Shown here piece after piece: positions 26,558 through 36,365 of a stretch of 64,000 nucleotides of DNA (position 1 is the first letter of the stretch; each line of letters begins with the position of its first letter). The position numbers and the translations under genes were made by a program. The DNA comes from Gluconobacter frateurii (GTDB lineage Bacteria > Pseudomonadota > Alphaproteobacteria > Acetobacterales > Acetobacteraceae). The notes below the pieces were generated by a model, which saw only the letters and a program-made list of their open reading frames with translations, had not been told where the DNA came from and did no database searches. The DNA is taken from positions 372,001 through 436,000 of the forward strand of contig NZ_BEWN01000002.1 in assembly GCF_002723955.1 (NCBI RefSeq), read 5' to 3'.

Positions 26558-28204
26558 ATGGCCAATATCAGCCCACTCGCCGGGAAAACGCTCGATCAGT
26601 CACAACTGACGGACATACCGGCTCTGGTAGCCGCCTATTACGATCGCAAGCCGGACGTCTCCGTCCCGACGCAGCGTGTGTCGTTCGGGACTTCAGGCCA
26701 TCGTGGCTCATCGTTTCATACGAGCTTCAATGAAGGACATATCCTCGCCATCTGCGAAGCCATCTGCCGTTATCGCAAGGCGGAAGGGATTGATGGTCCG
26801 CTCTTTATCGGTATTGACTCGCACGCCCTGTCGGCACCTGCACAGCGTTCCGCAATTGAAGTCTTTGCCGCGCACGGCATCGACGTCCGCATTGACCAGA
26901 ATGACGGCTACACGCCAACGCCTGTCATTTCCCACGCCATTCTGACCTACAACAAAGGTCGCACGACGGGTCTGGCCGATGGTGTAGTTGTCACGCCGTC
27001 CCATAACCCGCCGACGGATGGTGGCTTCAAGTACAATCCGACAAATGGTGGTCCGGCAGATACAGCCGTGACGAAAGCCATTCAGGACATGGCGAATGAG
27101 TTGCTGGCGGATGGCCTGAAGGACGTAAAGCGCCTGCCTTACGATGAAGCCAAGAACGCCCCGTCCATCAAGCGCTATGATTACGTCACGCCGTATGTGG
27201 CCGATCTGGAAAACGTCATCGACATGGCGGCCATCCGTGATGCGGGTGTGAAGATCGGTATTGATCCGCTGGGTGGCGCTGCTGTTGGTTACTGGAAGCC
27301 CATCGTTGAGAAGTACGGCCTGAACGCCACGATTGTCAGCGATGTCGTGGACCCGCAGTTTGCGTTCATGACGGCAGACTGGGACGGGCAGATCCGTATG
27401 GACTGCTCCTCGCCCTACGCCATGGCGCGTCTCATCAAGATGGGCGAGGATTTCGACGTCGCGTTCGCCAATGACACGGACGCAGACCGTCACGGCATCG
27501 TTGCCATGCCGGATGGCCTGATGAACCCGAATCATTATCTGGCCGTGGCGGTTTCGTACCTGTTCCAGAACCGCCCCGAATGGAAGCCTGACCTTGGCGT
27601 CGGCAAGACGCTGGTCAGCAGCGGTCTGATTGATCGCGTTGTCGCGGATATGGGCCGCAAACTGGTCGAAGTGCCGGTCGGCCTCAAATGGTTCGTGCCG
27701 GGCCTGATGGATGGCTCGCTGGGCTTTGGTGGCGAGGAAAGTGCAGGCGCGACCTTCCTGCGTCGTGATGGTTCTGTCTGGACGACCGACAAGGACGGCC
27801 TCATTCTCGGCCTTCTTGCTGCGGAAATTACTGCCAAGACTGGCAAGAACCCGAGCCAACATTACCATGAGATTATCGCCCGTCTGGGTACGCCGTATTA
27901 TGCGCGGATCGACGCGGCGGCGAACCCGGAGCAGAAGGCCAAGCTCAGCAAGCTGGCACCTGAGCAGTTCCCGCTAGAAGAGCTTGCTGGCGATAAGATC
28001 ATTGCCAAGCTGACGAAGGCACCCGGCAATGGCGCGGCGATTGGCGGCCTGAAGGTTGTGACGGAAAACGGCTGGTTCGCAGCCCGTCCGTCCGGCACAG
28101 AAGACGTTTACAAGATTTATGCCGAAAGCTTCAAAAGCCCAGAGCACCTGAAGGCTATTCAGGATGAGGCGCAGGCCGCGATTTCCAAGGTTTTCGCATC
28201 GTAA
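26558..28204 (+). CDS. pgm: Phosphoglucomutase (alpha-D-glucose phosphate specific)
   Basis: A 548-residue phosphohexomutase that interconverts glucose 1- and 6-phosphate. Seen: [12 protein letters not shown] near residue 40, the phosphoserine loop [13 protein letters not shown] with Ser148, the metal-binding [12 protein letters not shown], the sugar-binding [13 protein letters not shown], and the phosphate-binding RPSGTED near the C terminus. Length equals E. coli Pgm. It feeds UDP-glucose and polysaccharide synthesis. AAGGAT precedes the start. Monocistronic, ended by a 13-bp-stem terminator. Confidence 0.97.
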   Translation: MANISPLAGKTLDQSQLTDIPALVAAYYDRKPDVSVPTQRVSFGTSGHRGSSFHTSFNEGHILAICEAICRYRKAEGIDGPLFIGIDSHALSAPAQRSAIEVFAAHGIDVRIDQNDGYTPTPVISHAILTYNKGRTTGLADGVVVTPSHNPPTDGGFKYNPTNGGPADTAVTKAIQDMANELLADGLKDVKRLPYDEAKNAPSIKRYDYVTPYVADLENVIDMAAIRDAGVKIGIDPLGGAAVGYWKPIVEKYGLNATIVSDVVDPQFAFMTADWDGQIRMDCSSPYAMARLIKMGEDFDVAFANDTDADRHGIVAMPDGLMNPNHYLAVAVSYLFQNRPEWKPDLGVGKTLVSSGLIDRVVADMGRKLVEVPVGLKWFVPGLMDGSLGFGGEESAGATFLRRDGSVWTTDKDGLILGLLAAEITAKTGKNPSQHYHEIIARLGTPYYARIDAAANPEQKAKLSKLAPEQFPLEELAGDKIIAKLTKAPGNGAAIGGLKVVTENGWFAARPSGTEDVYKIYAESFKSPEHLKAIQDEAQAAISKVFAS

Positions 28205-28235
28205 CGCTGAAGCATTTCTGCTGAAAAGCAGGCAG

Positions 28236-28272
28236 GCCCGTCATTCATCGAATATGAATGACGGGCTTTTTT
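28236..28272 (+). terminator. Rho-independent terminator after pgm
   Basis: A perfect 13-bp stem (28236-28248 with 28254-28266), a 5-nt loop and six T. The convergent hflX gene ends 9 bases later. Confidence 0.93.
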
Positions 28273-28280
28273 ATGGCGTT

Positions 28281-29642
28281 TTAACCGGCGAGACTGCGCT
28301 TCAAGCGTGCAATAGCGCCGGGAAGACCACGAACCGTCAGAACCCGGCCGGTCTCGTCATGATCTTCTGACAGGACACGCGCGCTCTCATAGATCTCGCC
28401 GATCATGCCCTGTTTTGCGTAGGGCAGCACCAGAACGTCTTCCACCATGTCGGCTTCGAAGAACGCTATCAGCGTTTCCCGCAGGGCACTGACATCTTCC
28501 GGGCGATGCGCGGACAGCGGAATGGCATCCGGGTGTTTTTCCAGAAGCTCGGCCCGTCTGGCATCATCAACGCGATCCATTTTGTTCAGAACAAGCCGGG
28601 ACGGAACAACATCCGCGCCAATTTCGTGCAGAACGCTGCGGCTGACCTCAAGCTGTGCTTCGTATGTCGGGTCCGACGCATCCACGACGAAAAGTAGCAG
28701 GGACGCTTCCAGCGCTTCGGACAGCGTAGAGCGGAAGGAGGCAACCAGATCATGCGGAAGCTGCTTGATGAAGCCCACCGTATCCGACACCAGAATACGG
28801 GGCCGTGTTTCCGGCTGGAGCGTGCGAACAGTCGTGTCGAGGGTCGCAAACAGCTTGTCCTGCACGAGAACCTGGCTGCCTGTCAGAGCCCGCATCAGTG
28901 AGGACTTGCCAGCATTGGTGTAGCCAACCAGCGCCACGCGAAGCTGGTCTTTTCTGGCAGAACGCCGATGATCGCTGTCCCGCTGCACGGCCTCAAGCTG
29001 GGTTTTGAGTTCGGCCAGCCGGTCCCGGATCTTGCGGCGGTCTAGGGAGAGGTTGCTCTCACCTGCGCCCGGCCCCTGCTGTCTGCCTCCGCCATTCGAC
29101 GATTCCCGCAGGCGGGGCGCGACATAACGAAGGCGCGCCATTTCGACCTGAAGCTTTGCTTCCCGTGTGTTGGCATGACGATGGAAAATCTCAACGATAA
29201 CGCCCGTCCGATCCAGCACCTGCGCGCCGGTCGCCCGCTCCAGATTGCGGATCTGGCTGGGAGTCAGTTCATGATCGACGATGACGAACTCAGGGCGACG
29301 GAGATCGTCCGTTTCTTCCTCAGCGTCTTCATGAGAACTTGCCGCACCTTCAAACCGTTTCCGCGCTTTCGTCATGGGTGTTTTGACGATAGGCGTGATG
29401 ATGCCCCGGCCACCCGTGATGTCGGCCAGTTCTTCCAGCTTTCCAGCCCCTAGAAGGGATGCCGCGCCAGTGCCTTCTCGCTTCTGCGAGACAGAGCCGA
29501 CGACCTCGTAGCCGAGCGTTTTGACCAGCCGCCCCAGTTCCTCAAGGCTTGCCTCATGGGCGATGTCATCGACGTCTGGAGTCTGGATGCCGACAAGGAC
29601 GGCGAGCGGGGTAGGGGATGCGGTTTCCATCGGGCAGCTCAT
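28281..29642 (-). CDS. hflX: Ribosome-associated GTPase HflX
   Basis: The 453-residue GTPase has the HflX N-terminal domain (LLGAGKLEELADI, EFVIVDHELTPSQIRNLER, VLDRTGVIVEIFHRHANTREAKLQVEMARLRY in segments), then the G domain: G1 GYTNAGKSSL, G2 FATLDTT, G3 DTVGFI, G4 NKMD, G5 SAH. HflX splits stalled 70S ribosomes. An acidic insert near residue 105 (EDAEEETDD) lies in the N-terminal domain. hfq, often next to hflX, is not here. Confidence 0.96.
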   Translation of the reverse strand: MSCPMETASPTPLAVLVGIQTPDVDDIAHEASLEELGRLVKTLGYEVVGSVSQKREGTGAASLLGAGKLEELADITGGRGIITPIVKTPMTKARKRFEGAASSHEDAEEETDDLRRPEFVIVDHELTPSQIRNLERATGAQVLDRTGVIVEIFHRHANTREAKLQVEMARLRYVAPRLRESSNGGGRQQGPGAGESNLSLDRRKIRDRLAELKTQLEAVQRDSDHRRSARKDQLRVALVGYTNAGKSSLMRALTGSQVLVQDKLFATLDTTVRTLQPETRPRILVSDTVGFIKQLPHDLVASFRSTLSEALEASLLLFVVDASDPTYEAQLEVSRSVLHEIGADVVPSRLVLNKMDRVDDARRAELLEKHPDAIPLSAHRPEDVSALRETLIAFFEADMVEDVLVLPYAKQGMIGEIYESARVLSEDHDETGRVLTVRGLPGAIARLKRSLAG

Positions 29643-29853
29643 AGCATGAATTGCGGCAGTTACGCGCTAATCCTGCATGGCTGCGCGGGATGCTGCGAAA
29701 GCTGCTTTCGGGACTCCGAATTTGCGTCATAAAGGGGCGGCAGAAAGAGAAAGTGGCTGCATTTTCCTGAGGAAGCGTGTTGTCTGGCCGTAGTCCCTGC
29801 GGCATGAGGGGGCACAATCAGAAACTCCCCTTCGCTGTCAGCAGGTCTTCCAG

Positions 29854-30879
29854 ATGTCAGAACACACTCCTATCGGGCTCGAAAACAATACCCGAGCCGT
29901 CAAGGCGCTCACCCATTCCGGCAATTTCCATGCCGATGAAACGCTGGGCTACGCCATCCTGCATTATGCTCTGGCACCAGAAGGCGATCTGCGTGGACGT
30001 GTTCTCAGGGAGCCGGGCACGGACCGTCTGACCTTTGTGCGGACCCGTTCGCCAGACCGTATTGCAGAGGCGGATATTGTCTTTGACGTGGGCGGCGTTT
30101 TTGACCCGACCAAGGGCCGCTACGATCACCACATGAAAGACAAGCCCCTGCGTGAAGACGGAACACCGTATAGCGCTGCTGGTCTGCTGTGGAAGGACTA
30201 CGGGCTCGCTGCTGTCCGCAATATCGTCAAAACCCCGGTGGATGAGGCAACCCTGACTGCCATCTGGCAGTCCCTCGACAAGTCCCTGATCATCCCGGTG
30301 GATCAGGACGACAATGGCGTTGCCAAGATGGGCAAGCTGTCTCTGGCCGATATTGTGTCAGCCTGTAGCCCGCCTTGGGATACGGCCGAGCTGTATGGTG
30401 CGGAAGAAGCCAAAAAGCAGGAATCGCTGGGCTTTGCGAACGCTGCAACGGCTGTTGCGGCGCATCTGGTCAACATGGTGGACCGCGTTCGCGCCAGCCT
30501 GAAGGCTGCCAATCGTGTCGTGGAAGCTTACGAAGCTGCGGAAGACAAGCGCATTCTGCTTATGGAAACGGGAATGCCGACGGAAAAGGTTATTTTCGAG
30601 CGTGATCTTCCGGTCGTGTACGTCGTGTCACCAGCCGGTCCGGAACAGTGGAATGTGAAGGCCATTCCGCCTGTGCGCGGCGACTTTGGGCAGCGTGTTT
30701 CCCTGCCGGAAGCTTGGGGTGGTCTCGAGAAGAAAGCGCTGGCCGAGATTTCCGGCGTGCCCGACGCAGTTTTCGCTCACCCGGCCCGTTTCATCTGCGG
30801 GGCGGGGAGCCGTGAAGGGGCCTTGAAGATGGCGCGTCTGGCGTTGGAGATTGATGCATCTCTCAAGGCTGGCAATTGA
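29854..30879 (+). CDS. MYG1 family (UPF0160) protein
   Basis: A 341-residue member of the MYG1 family. Conserved: THSGNFHADETLGYAIL, ADIVFDVGGVFDPTKGRYDHH (metal-binding Asp-His-His), SAAGLLWKDYG, PVDQDDNG, and the C-terminal FAHPARFICG. Eukaryotic MYG1 is a 3'-5' RNA exonuclease of the DHH superfamily. The bacterial role is not established. It converges with the threonine aldolase gene across a long hairpin. Confidence 0.88.
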   Translation: MSEHTPIGLENNTRAVKALTHSGNFHADETLGYAILHYALAPEGDLRGRVLREPGTDRLTFVRTRSPDRIAEADIVFDVGGVFDPTKGRYDHHMKDKPLREDGTPYSAAGLLWKDYGLAAVRNIVKTPVDEATLTAIWQSLDKSLIIPVDQDDNGVAKMGKLSLADIVSACSPPWDTAELYGAEEAKKQESLGFANAATAVAAHLVNMVDRVRASLKAANRVVEAYEAAEDKRILLMETGMPTEKVIFERDLPVVYVVSPAGPEQWNVKAIPPVRGDFGQRVSLPEAWGGLEKKALAEISGVPDAVFAHPARFICGAGSREGALKMARLALEIDASLKAGN

Positions 30880-30883
30880 TTGA

Positions 30884-30918
30884 AATGGTTGATCCGGGGT
30901 TTGACCGGATCAACCATT
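30884..30918. terminator. 14-bp hairpin between convergent MYG1 and threonine aldolase genes
   Basis: AATGGTTGATCCGG (30884-30897), a 7-nt loop and CCGGATCAACCATT (30905-30918) form a perfect stem between the two stop codons. No T tract follows on either strand, so termination efficiency is uncertain; it may stabilise both 3' ends. Confidence 0.6.
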
Positions 30919-30922
30919 CTGC

Positions 30923-31987
30923 TCAGGCAGCGATTTCGGCCAGAAGCGCGTCTACATCTTCCGGGCGTGTGTAATAGCTGGTCACCAGACGGATCAGCGT
31001 GCCGGGAACGCCTTCCGGTGTTGGCCAGCGATAAAAACCGTATCCTGCTTCTTCCAGATCCTTCAGAAGAAGGTCTGGTAGAATGACGAAAACCTCGTTG
31101 CTCTGTCGTTCATAGGGCATCTGGGCCGCGGCATGACGGCGAAGCCCGTCTACGAGCCGTTGTGCCATATCGTTGGCATGCGTCGCGTTCTTCAGCCAGA
31201 CATCGTTTTGCAGAAGCGCCAGAAGCTGGGCGCTTAGGAAGCGATGCTTGGACCACAGGTTTCCGCTGCGCTTGATGCGCCTCAGGAAATCCTTCACCAG
31301 CGGTCGTGTGCGTTCATTCAGGAAGAACACCACGGCTTCGGCCGCCATGGCGCCTGCTTTGGTGCCCCCGAAACTGAGAACGTCCACGCCCGCTTTCCAT
31401 GTTCCTTCCGCCGGGCTGCACCCCAGATGGGCGAGGGCATTGCCCAGGCGGGCGCCATCCAGATGCACGGCGAGATCATGGTCATGCGCGATGCGGGATA
31501 GCTCGGTCAGAGTGCCTGTGCTGTAAACGGTGCCCCATTCATTGGCCTGCGTCAGGGACAAGGCCTGAATGACGGGGCTCAGAATGCCGCTTTCTGCATT
31601 GCTTCTCAGAACGGGAGGGACCGTCACAGGGTCAACCTTTCCGTCCGCGGAGGGAATGCAGATCAGTTTGGCCCCGTGCATGTAGAATTCGGGAGCTCCG
31701 CCTTCGTCCATGTTGATATGTGCGCTCTCATCACACAGGACGGCGCCATAAGGCGAAACGAGTGCTGACAGTGCCACACTGTTTGCGGCTGTTCCCGTGG
31801 CGATCGGGAAAACAGCGACCTCGGTTTCGAAAACCTCCCCGAACCGTTCGTTCAGGGAGCGGGTCAGATCGTCTTCTCCATAGGACCCGACACTGCCTTC
31901 ATTGGCGGCCAGCAGGGCGGCCATGACTTCAGGGCAGATCGGTGTGACATTGTCACTGGCGAAGTTCTTGCGTATTTCCTCGGACAC
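30923..31987 (-). CDS. ltaE: Low-specificity L-threonine aldolase
   Basis: The PLP enzyme cleaves threonine and allo-threonine to glycine and acetaldehyde. Seen: NFASDNVTPICPEVMAALLAAN, GTAANSVALSAL, CDESAHINMDEGGAP, HLDGARLGNAL, and the PLP-lysine motif SFGGTKAGAM. GTG 31987 gives 354 residues, close to the usual 345, with AAGGAT about 6 bases before it. An ATG at 32071 would add 28 basic residues and overlap the folD start. Glycine formed here links to the folate genes next door. Confidence 0.9.
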   Translation of the reverse strand: MSEEIRKNFASDNVTPICPEVMAALLAANEGSVGSYGEDDLTRSLNERFGEVFETEVAVFPIATGTAANSVALSALVSPYGAVLCDESAHINMDEGGAPEFYMHGAKLICIPSADGKVDPVTVPPVLRSNAESGILSPVIQALSLTQANEWGTVYSTGTLTELSRIAHDHDLAVHLDGARLGNALAHLGCSPAEGTWKAGVDVLSFGGTKAGAMAAEAVVFFLNERTRPLVKDFLRRIKRSGNLWSKHRFLSAQLLALLQNDVWLKNATHANDMAQRLVDGLRRHAAAQMPYERQSNEVFVILPDLLLKDLEEAGYGFYRWPTPEGVPGTLIRLVTSYYTRPEDVDALLAEIAA

Positions 31988-32069
31988 GAAACCATCCTTT
32001 TTCCTGCGCACAACGCGGGCTGGCGTGAAGCGTAACTGAAACCGCAGCCTGTTGTCATCCGGAGAGCCC

Positions 32070-32978
32070 ATGAGCACGTTTCCCCCTGAACTGGCCGGCA
32101 AACTCATTGATGGCAAAGGCATTGCCCGGTCCCTGACAGATCGTGTCGGCCGAGAAGTGTCCAGCTTCATCGAGCAGGGAAACACCCTGCCGGGCCTTGC
32201 TGTCGTTCTGGTCGGAAACGATCCGGCTTCCGAAGTCTATGTGAAGAACAAGGCCATTCAGACGCACCGCGCCGGAATGCGATCCTTCATGCATATGCTT
32301 CCGCAGAGCACATCGCAGGGTGAGTTACTGGAACTGGTTGCGCAGTTGAATGCCAACCCGCAAATCCATGGCATCCTCGTGCAGCTTCCGTTGCCGCCGC
32401 AGATCGATCCGGTCGTGGTGACGAATGCCATTGCTCCTCACAAGGATGTGGACGGTCTTGGGGAAGTTAACGCGGGTCGTCTGTCGCTGGGGATCGAAGG
32501 CATCGTACCCTGCACGCCACTTGGCTGCCTGATGCTGCTTCAGTCCGTGCACAAGGACATGACGGGCAAGAATGCAGTTGTCATCGGGGCGTCCAGCCTG
32601 GTGGGCAAGCCCATGGCGCAGCTTCTCCTGAAAGAGAACTGCACGGTCTCGATCGCCCATATTCATACGCGCAATACGCGTGAACTGGCCCGTGAAGCAG
32701 ATATTCTCGTCGTTGCGACAGGCAAGCATGGTCTTGTTCGCGGAGACTGGATTAAACGGGGTGCAACCGTGATCGACGTCGGCATCACGCGTATTCCGAC
32801 CCCTGAGGGCAAGACCCGTCTTGTGGGAGACGTCGCATTTGAAGAGGCGCTTCCCGTCGCTGGTCATATTACGCCTGTTCCGGGCGGTGTCGGCCCGATG
32901 ACCATTGCTTGTTTGCTGCACAACACACTTCAGGCGGCCCGCGCCACGCAGGGTCTGGGGAAGGACGATCTTTTCTGA
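32070..32978 (+). CDS. folD: Methylenetetrahydrofolate dehydrogenase/cyclohydrolase
   Basis: The 302-residue bifunctional enzyme converts 5,10-methylene-THF to 10-formyl-THF. Seen: catalytic lysine in YVKNKAIQ, QLPLPPQID, KDVDGL, PCTPLGCLMLL, the Rossmann VVIGASSLVGKPMAQLLL, and the C-terminal PGGVGPMTIACLL. GGAGAG lies 4 bases before ATG 32070. Its stop overlaps the start of the MTHFR-like gene by one base (TGATG). Confidence 0.97.
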   Translation: MSTFPPELAGKLIDGKGIARSLTDRVGREVSSFIEQGNTLPGLAVVLVGNDPASEVYVKNKAIQTHRAGMRSFMHMLPQSTSQGELLELVAQLNANPQIHGILVQLPLPPQIDPVVVTNAIAPHKDVDGLGEVNAGRLSLGIEGIVPCTPLGCLMLLQSVHKDMTGKNAVVIGASSLVGKPMAQLLLKENCTVSIAHIHTRNTRELAREADILVVATGKHGLVRGDWIKRGATVIDVGITRIPTPEGKTRLVGDVAFEEALPVAGHITPVPGGVGPMTIACLLHNTLQAARATQGLGKDDLF

Positions 32979-33727
32979 TGCGCGTTTCCGTTGAACTTGT
33001 TCCACGCTCGGAAGAGGCGTTGTTTGAAGATGTTTCGGTGGTCCGCAAGGTGCTGCCATCAGTTGATCTGCTGAATATTCCAGACCTGCTCCGGTTTGAT
33101 CTGCGCAGTGATGAGGCTGCGGCGCGCGTTAATCGGGCGTCTGGCCTGACTGTCATCCCGCATATCCGCGCGATCGACATTGCGCCCAATGCGCCGCTGC
33201 CGGGTGCTGACCGTCCGGAACTGAACTCTGTTCTTGTTGTCGCGGGTGATCCGCTACCTGCCGGAAGCAATCGGGTGGCTTATCCGAACACGTCTGCACA
33301 GATTATCGAACGGTATCGCCGTGAAGCGCCGCATCTGGATGTCTATGCGGTCTTCGATCCTTATCGCCGTGCGCCCTGGCAGGAACTCGATGACGTTGCG
33401 CGCAAGAAAGACGCCGGCGCCTGCGGGTTCTTCACGCAGCCCCTCTTCGATCTGCATATGCTTCAGTTGTCCATGGACTGGCTGCGCGATGACACGGTGT
33501 TCTGGGGGATTTCACCCGTTCTGGGCGAACGGTCCCGCCGATATTGGGAGCGCGTTAACCATGTGGTGTTCCCGAAAGACTATGATGACACGCTGGACGG
33601 TAATATTCGTCTCGCCCGCCAGATGCTGACGCTGGTGCGCGAAAAGAATGACAATACCTACCTGATGCCCCTGAAAGTTGATCTTGCGTCCTATCTGGGT
33701 GGACTGAGTGATATTATAACGGGGTAA
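32978..33727 (+). CDS. Methylenetetrahydrofolate reductase-like protein (short form)
   Basis: The 249-residue protein resembles the MTHFR barrel: VSVELVPRSE start (with the catalytic-type glutamate), an IPHIRAIDI strand, LNSVLVVAGDP, and KKDAGACGFFTQPLFD. It is about 45 residues shorter than E. coli MetF and diverged, so it may be a distant relative acting on methylene-THF rather than the main methionine-pathway enzyme. The strict coupling to folD (TGATG) supports a one-carbon role. FAD binding cannot be judged. Confidence 0.75.
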   Translation: MRVSVELVPRSEEALFEDVSVVRKVLPSVDLLNIPDLLRFDLRSDEAAARVNRASGLTVIPHIRAIDIAPNAPLPGADRPELNSVLVVAGDPLPAGSNRVAYPNTSAQIIERYRREAPHLDVYAVFDPYRRAPWQELDDVARKKDAGACGFFTQPLFDLHMLQLSMDWLRDDTVFWGISPVLGERSRRYWERVNHVVFPKDYDDTLDGNIRLARQMLTLVREKNDNTYLMPLKVDLASYLGGLSDIITG

Positions 33728-33757
33728 GAACTAACGAGAGCGGAGATCATAGCCCGG

Positions 33758-35719
33758 ATGCACGCACGCCTTTTCCTCTTGCCGCTTTTGGGAGGCGTGC
33801 TGGTTCCAGCCGCTCTTTCCGCTAAAACCCTCTCTGATCCAGCGCCTGTCTTTGCTCCGCTGACCCTGCCGGACGCTCCGAATGTCTATCGGTCGGGTTC
33901 GGGTCTGCCGGGTCCGCAATACTGGCAGAACCGCACGGACTATACGATTCGATCCCGGATCGATACGCAGGCCCATGTCCTGCATGGTTCGGAAACCATC
34001 ACCTATACAAACAACAGCCCCGAAGCTCTGGACGTTCTGTGGGTTCAGCTTGACCAGAACATTTACCGCCAGGACTCCCGCGGTTCGTTCCTGGGAAGGT
34101 TTTCGTCTGGAAGCCATACGTCCGGAATGGAAATCGAGCATGTTTCCATCGTGCAGGGTGGACGCGAAGTCGACGTTACGCCGCTGGTTTCCGACACCCG
34201 GATGCAGTTGCGCCTACCCCGGACACTGGACTCTCACGGCGTCGCGTTCGTCAAGGTCGACTGGCACTACACCATTCCTGGCGAATGGGGTGGCCGTACG
34301 GCTGTCACACCGTCCCGCGAAGGCGAAATCTACGAAATCGCCCAGTGGTATCCGCGCCTGAGCGTTTATGATGATCGCGCAGGATGGAACACGCTGCCGT
34401 ATCTGGGGCAGGAATTCTATCTGGAATATGGCAGCTTCGATTACTCGGTCACGGTGCCGTGGAACTTTACGCTGGTCGGATCGGGCGCTCTGCTGAACCC
34501 TGAGCAGACGCTGACACCTACCGAACGCTCTCGTCTGGCTCAGGCTGCCCAGAGCGACAGCCGCGTCATGATCCGCACGATTGATGACGTTACGGACCCG
34601 AAGAGCCATCTGAAGCAGTCTGGCGAGGTGACCTGGCATTACGTCATGCGCAACAGCCGTGACGTGGCGTTCACGGCTTCTCCAGCATTTTTGTGGGACG
34701 CAGCCCGCATCAACCTTGCGCCGGTGGTGCCATGGACGAATTATCGTGCAGTGCCGCGTCTGGCGATGTCCGTCTACCCGCGTGAAGGCATTGGTCCGCA
34801 TGGCTGGGATCGTTCGACGGAGTATGTGAAACACGCCATCGAGTACTTCTCATCCCAGTGGTATGAATATCCTTGGCCGAACGCCATTAACCTCGGCGGT
34901 CATGGCGCAGGCATGGAATATCCGGGCATCGTGTTTGATGGCATGAGCGACCGTGATCCGCAGCTCTTCTGGATCACGACGCACGAGCTGGGTCATGACT
35001 GGTTTCCAATGATCGTCGGGTCTGACGAGCGCCGGAATCCGTTCATGGATGAGGGGTTTAACACCTTCATTGACGCCTATGCCTCCGACCATTTCCATAA
35101 TGGCGAGTTTGCACCCAAGCGTGATCCGGAGTTCGCTCCGAAAACCGGCAATCCGGCTCAGGATATTGTTCCTGTTCTAACGGATCCGGGGGCGCCCAAC
35201 CTGATGACGGGTGCTGACGAAATTTCCGAGAAATACCGCCACAGCGTGACGTATTTCAAAGGCGCATATGGTCTGAAGCTGCTGCGCGAGCAGATTTTGG
35301 GGCCAGTGCGTTTCGATGCGGCCTTTCGCCGGTATATTGCCGTCTGGGCTTACCATCATCCGTCACCGTCCGATTTCTTCCGTCTGATGAGCAGTGAAGC
35401 CGGTGAAGATCTCTCCTGGTTCTGGCGTGGATGGTATTTCACCAATGCCGCCCCGGATTACGCTGTGGGATCGGTTGAGCAGCCTGGAAATGATCCTGTA
35501 TCCGTTCAGGTTTTGAACTACGGGACCTTGCCCCTTCCGGTGGTTCTCCGTGTTGAATATCAGGACGGAACAGTGCTGGACCGTCGTATTCCGACAGAAG
35601 CATGGCGCCAGACCAGTGATTTGAAGGTCACGTTTGAGCCGCATGGCGCGGTGAAGGCTGTAACGCTCGATCCGGATCATGTCATTCCAGATATCGACCG
35701 GACCGATAACCGGAAGTGA
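33758..35719 (+). CDS. M1 family metallopeptidase
   Basis: A 653-residue secreted or periplasmic peptidase. Signal peptide at residues 1-23 (LFLLPLLGGVLVPAALSA). The N-terminal beta domain (about 50-260) is followed by the gluzincin core with zinc motif HELGH at 409-413 and third ligand Glu432 in FMDEGFNTF. The exopeptidase GAMEN motif appears as GAGMEYPGI, as in bacterial M1 homologues of unknown specificity. Fits a broad aminopeptidase-like family. Terminated by the bidirectional hairpin at 35765. Confidence 0.9.
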   Translation: MHARLFLLPLLGGVLVPAALSAKTLSDPAPVFAPLTLPDAPNVYRSGSGLPGPQYWQNRTDYTIRSRIDTQAHVLHGSETITYTNNSPEALDVLWVQLDQNIYRQDSRGSFLGRFSSGSHTSGMEIEHVSIVQGGREVDVTPLVSDTRMQLRLPRTLDSHGVAFVKVDWHYTIPGEWGGRTAVTPSREGEIYEIAQWYPRLSVYDDRAGWNTLPYLGQEFYLEYGSFDYSVTVPWNFTLVGSGALLNPEQTLTPTERSRLAQAAQSDSRVMIRTIDDVTDPKSHLKQSGEVTWHYVMRNSRDVAFTASPAFLWDAARINLAPVVPWTNYRAVPRLAMSVYPREGIGPHGWDRSTEYVKHAIEYFSSQWYEYPWPNAINLGGHGAGMEYPGIVFDGMSDRDPQLFWITTHELGHDWFPMIVGSDERRNPFMDEGFNTFIDAYASDHFHNGEFAPKRDPEFAPKTGNPAQDIVPVLTDPGAPNLMTGADEISEKYRHSVTYFKGAYGLKLLREQILGPVRFDAAFRRYIAVWAYHHPSPSDFFRLMSSEAGEDLSWFWRGWYFTNAAPDYAVGSVEQPGNDPVSVQVLNYGTLPLPVVLRVEYQDGTVLDRRIPTEAWRQTSDLKVTFEPHGAVKAVTLDPDHVIPDIDRTDNRK

Positions 35720-35764
35720 AGTCTGATTATCCCTGATGCGGTAGTCGCGTCAGGGACACGATAA

Positions 35765-35804
35765 AGAAAACCCCCTCGCCTGATGGCGGAGGGGGTTTTC
35801 TTTG
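35765..35804. terminator. Bidirectional rho-independent terminator
   Basis: CCCCCTCGCC (35771-35780), a 4-nt loop and GGCGGAGGGGG (35785-35795) pair with one bulge. AAGAAAA flanks the left and TTTTCTTT the right, so it serves both the M1 peptidase gene and the convergent flaF gene. Confidence 0.9.
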
Positions 35805-35822
35805 CAAAAGCGACTGACGTGT

Positions 35823-36239
35823 TCAGCCAACCATTTGTACGGCCATACGGGCTTCGCCCGGCGTGGTAGAAGAAGCGTAAGGAGCGGCTGTTATCGGCGC
35901 GGATGCCGACAAACCCTCAATCATGTCTTCGTTGATATCGATCAGGGCCTTAAGGGATGTATCCGAATTCAGGGCCACATTAGCGTAGCGCATCGACCAG
36001 GTACCAACGGTTGTCAGATCGTTGCGCAAAATCTCATCCAGCGGGCAATCAACGCGCTGTACGCCTTGCAGCAAAATTCCCCAGAGCTTGAGGTTCGCAG
36101 ACAGGGCTGATTGACGATCAGAGTGTGTCTTCGCTTTTGAAAGCAGATCGTTGACGTGTCTGAACGCCATGGCTTCCACTTCCCGGGGAGGAAGATAGGT
36201 GCCGGACTGGCTTTGGTATTGTGACATGCCGTAGGTCAC
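35823..36239 (-). CDS. flaF: Flagellar biosynthesis regulator FlaF
   Basis: The 138-residue cytoplasmic protein fits FlaF: YLPPREVEAMAFRHVNDLL, then SDRQSALSANLKLWGILLQGV, ILRNDLTTVGTWSMRYANVAL, and LKALIDINEDMIEGL. In Caulobacter FlaF promotes flagellin secretion and translation, together with FlbT. GTG 36239 has GGAG 9 bases before it; ATG 36227 lacks one. It follows flagellin by 126 bases, across a hairpin. flbT, its usual partner, is not next to it. Confidence 0.85.
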   Translation of the reverse strand: MTYGMSQYQSQSGTYLPPREVEAMAFRHVNDLLSKAKTHSDRQSALSANLKLWGILLQGVQRVDCPLDEILRNDLTTVGTWSMRYANVALNSDTSLKALIDINEDMIEGLSASAPITAAPYASSTTPGEARMAVQMVG

Positions 36240-36334
36240 GAAAAGAGGCTCCTTTTCAAAAGGACGGTTTCAGAAGGCTTCCGGTACGTGGAAAATTGAA
36301 CGAGTTCGGAAAACGTCTGAAGCTGTCCGGAGAA

Positions 36335-36357
36335 GGGCACCGGAAAAACCGGTGCCC
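36335..36357 (-). other. 9-bp hairpin between flagellin and flaF
   Basis: GGGCACCGG (36335-36343) and CCGGTGCCC (36349-36357) form a perfect stem with a five-base loop, 9 bases after the flagellin stop. On the minus strand the loop is T5 and only TTCT follows. It could be a weak terminator or an mRNA stabiliser that sets flagellin above flaF. Confidence 0.55.
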
Positions 36358-36365
36358 CACCATCA

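Noticed and set aside
26708-27868. A 386-codon minus-strand frame opposite pgm
   Set aside because: Complete phosphoglucomutase signatures are on the plus strand; the antisense product is low-complexity and unlike any family I know.
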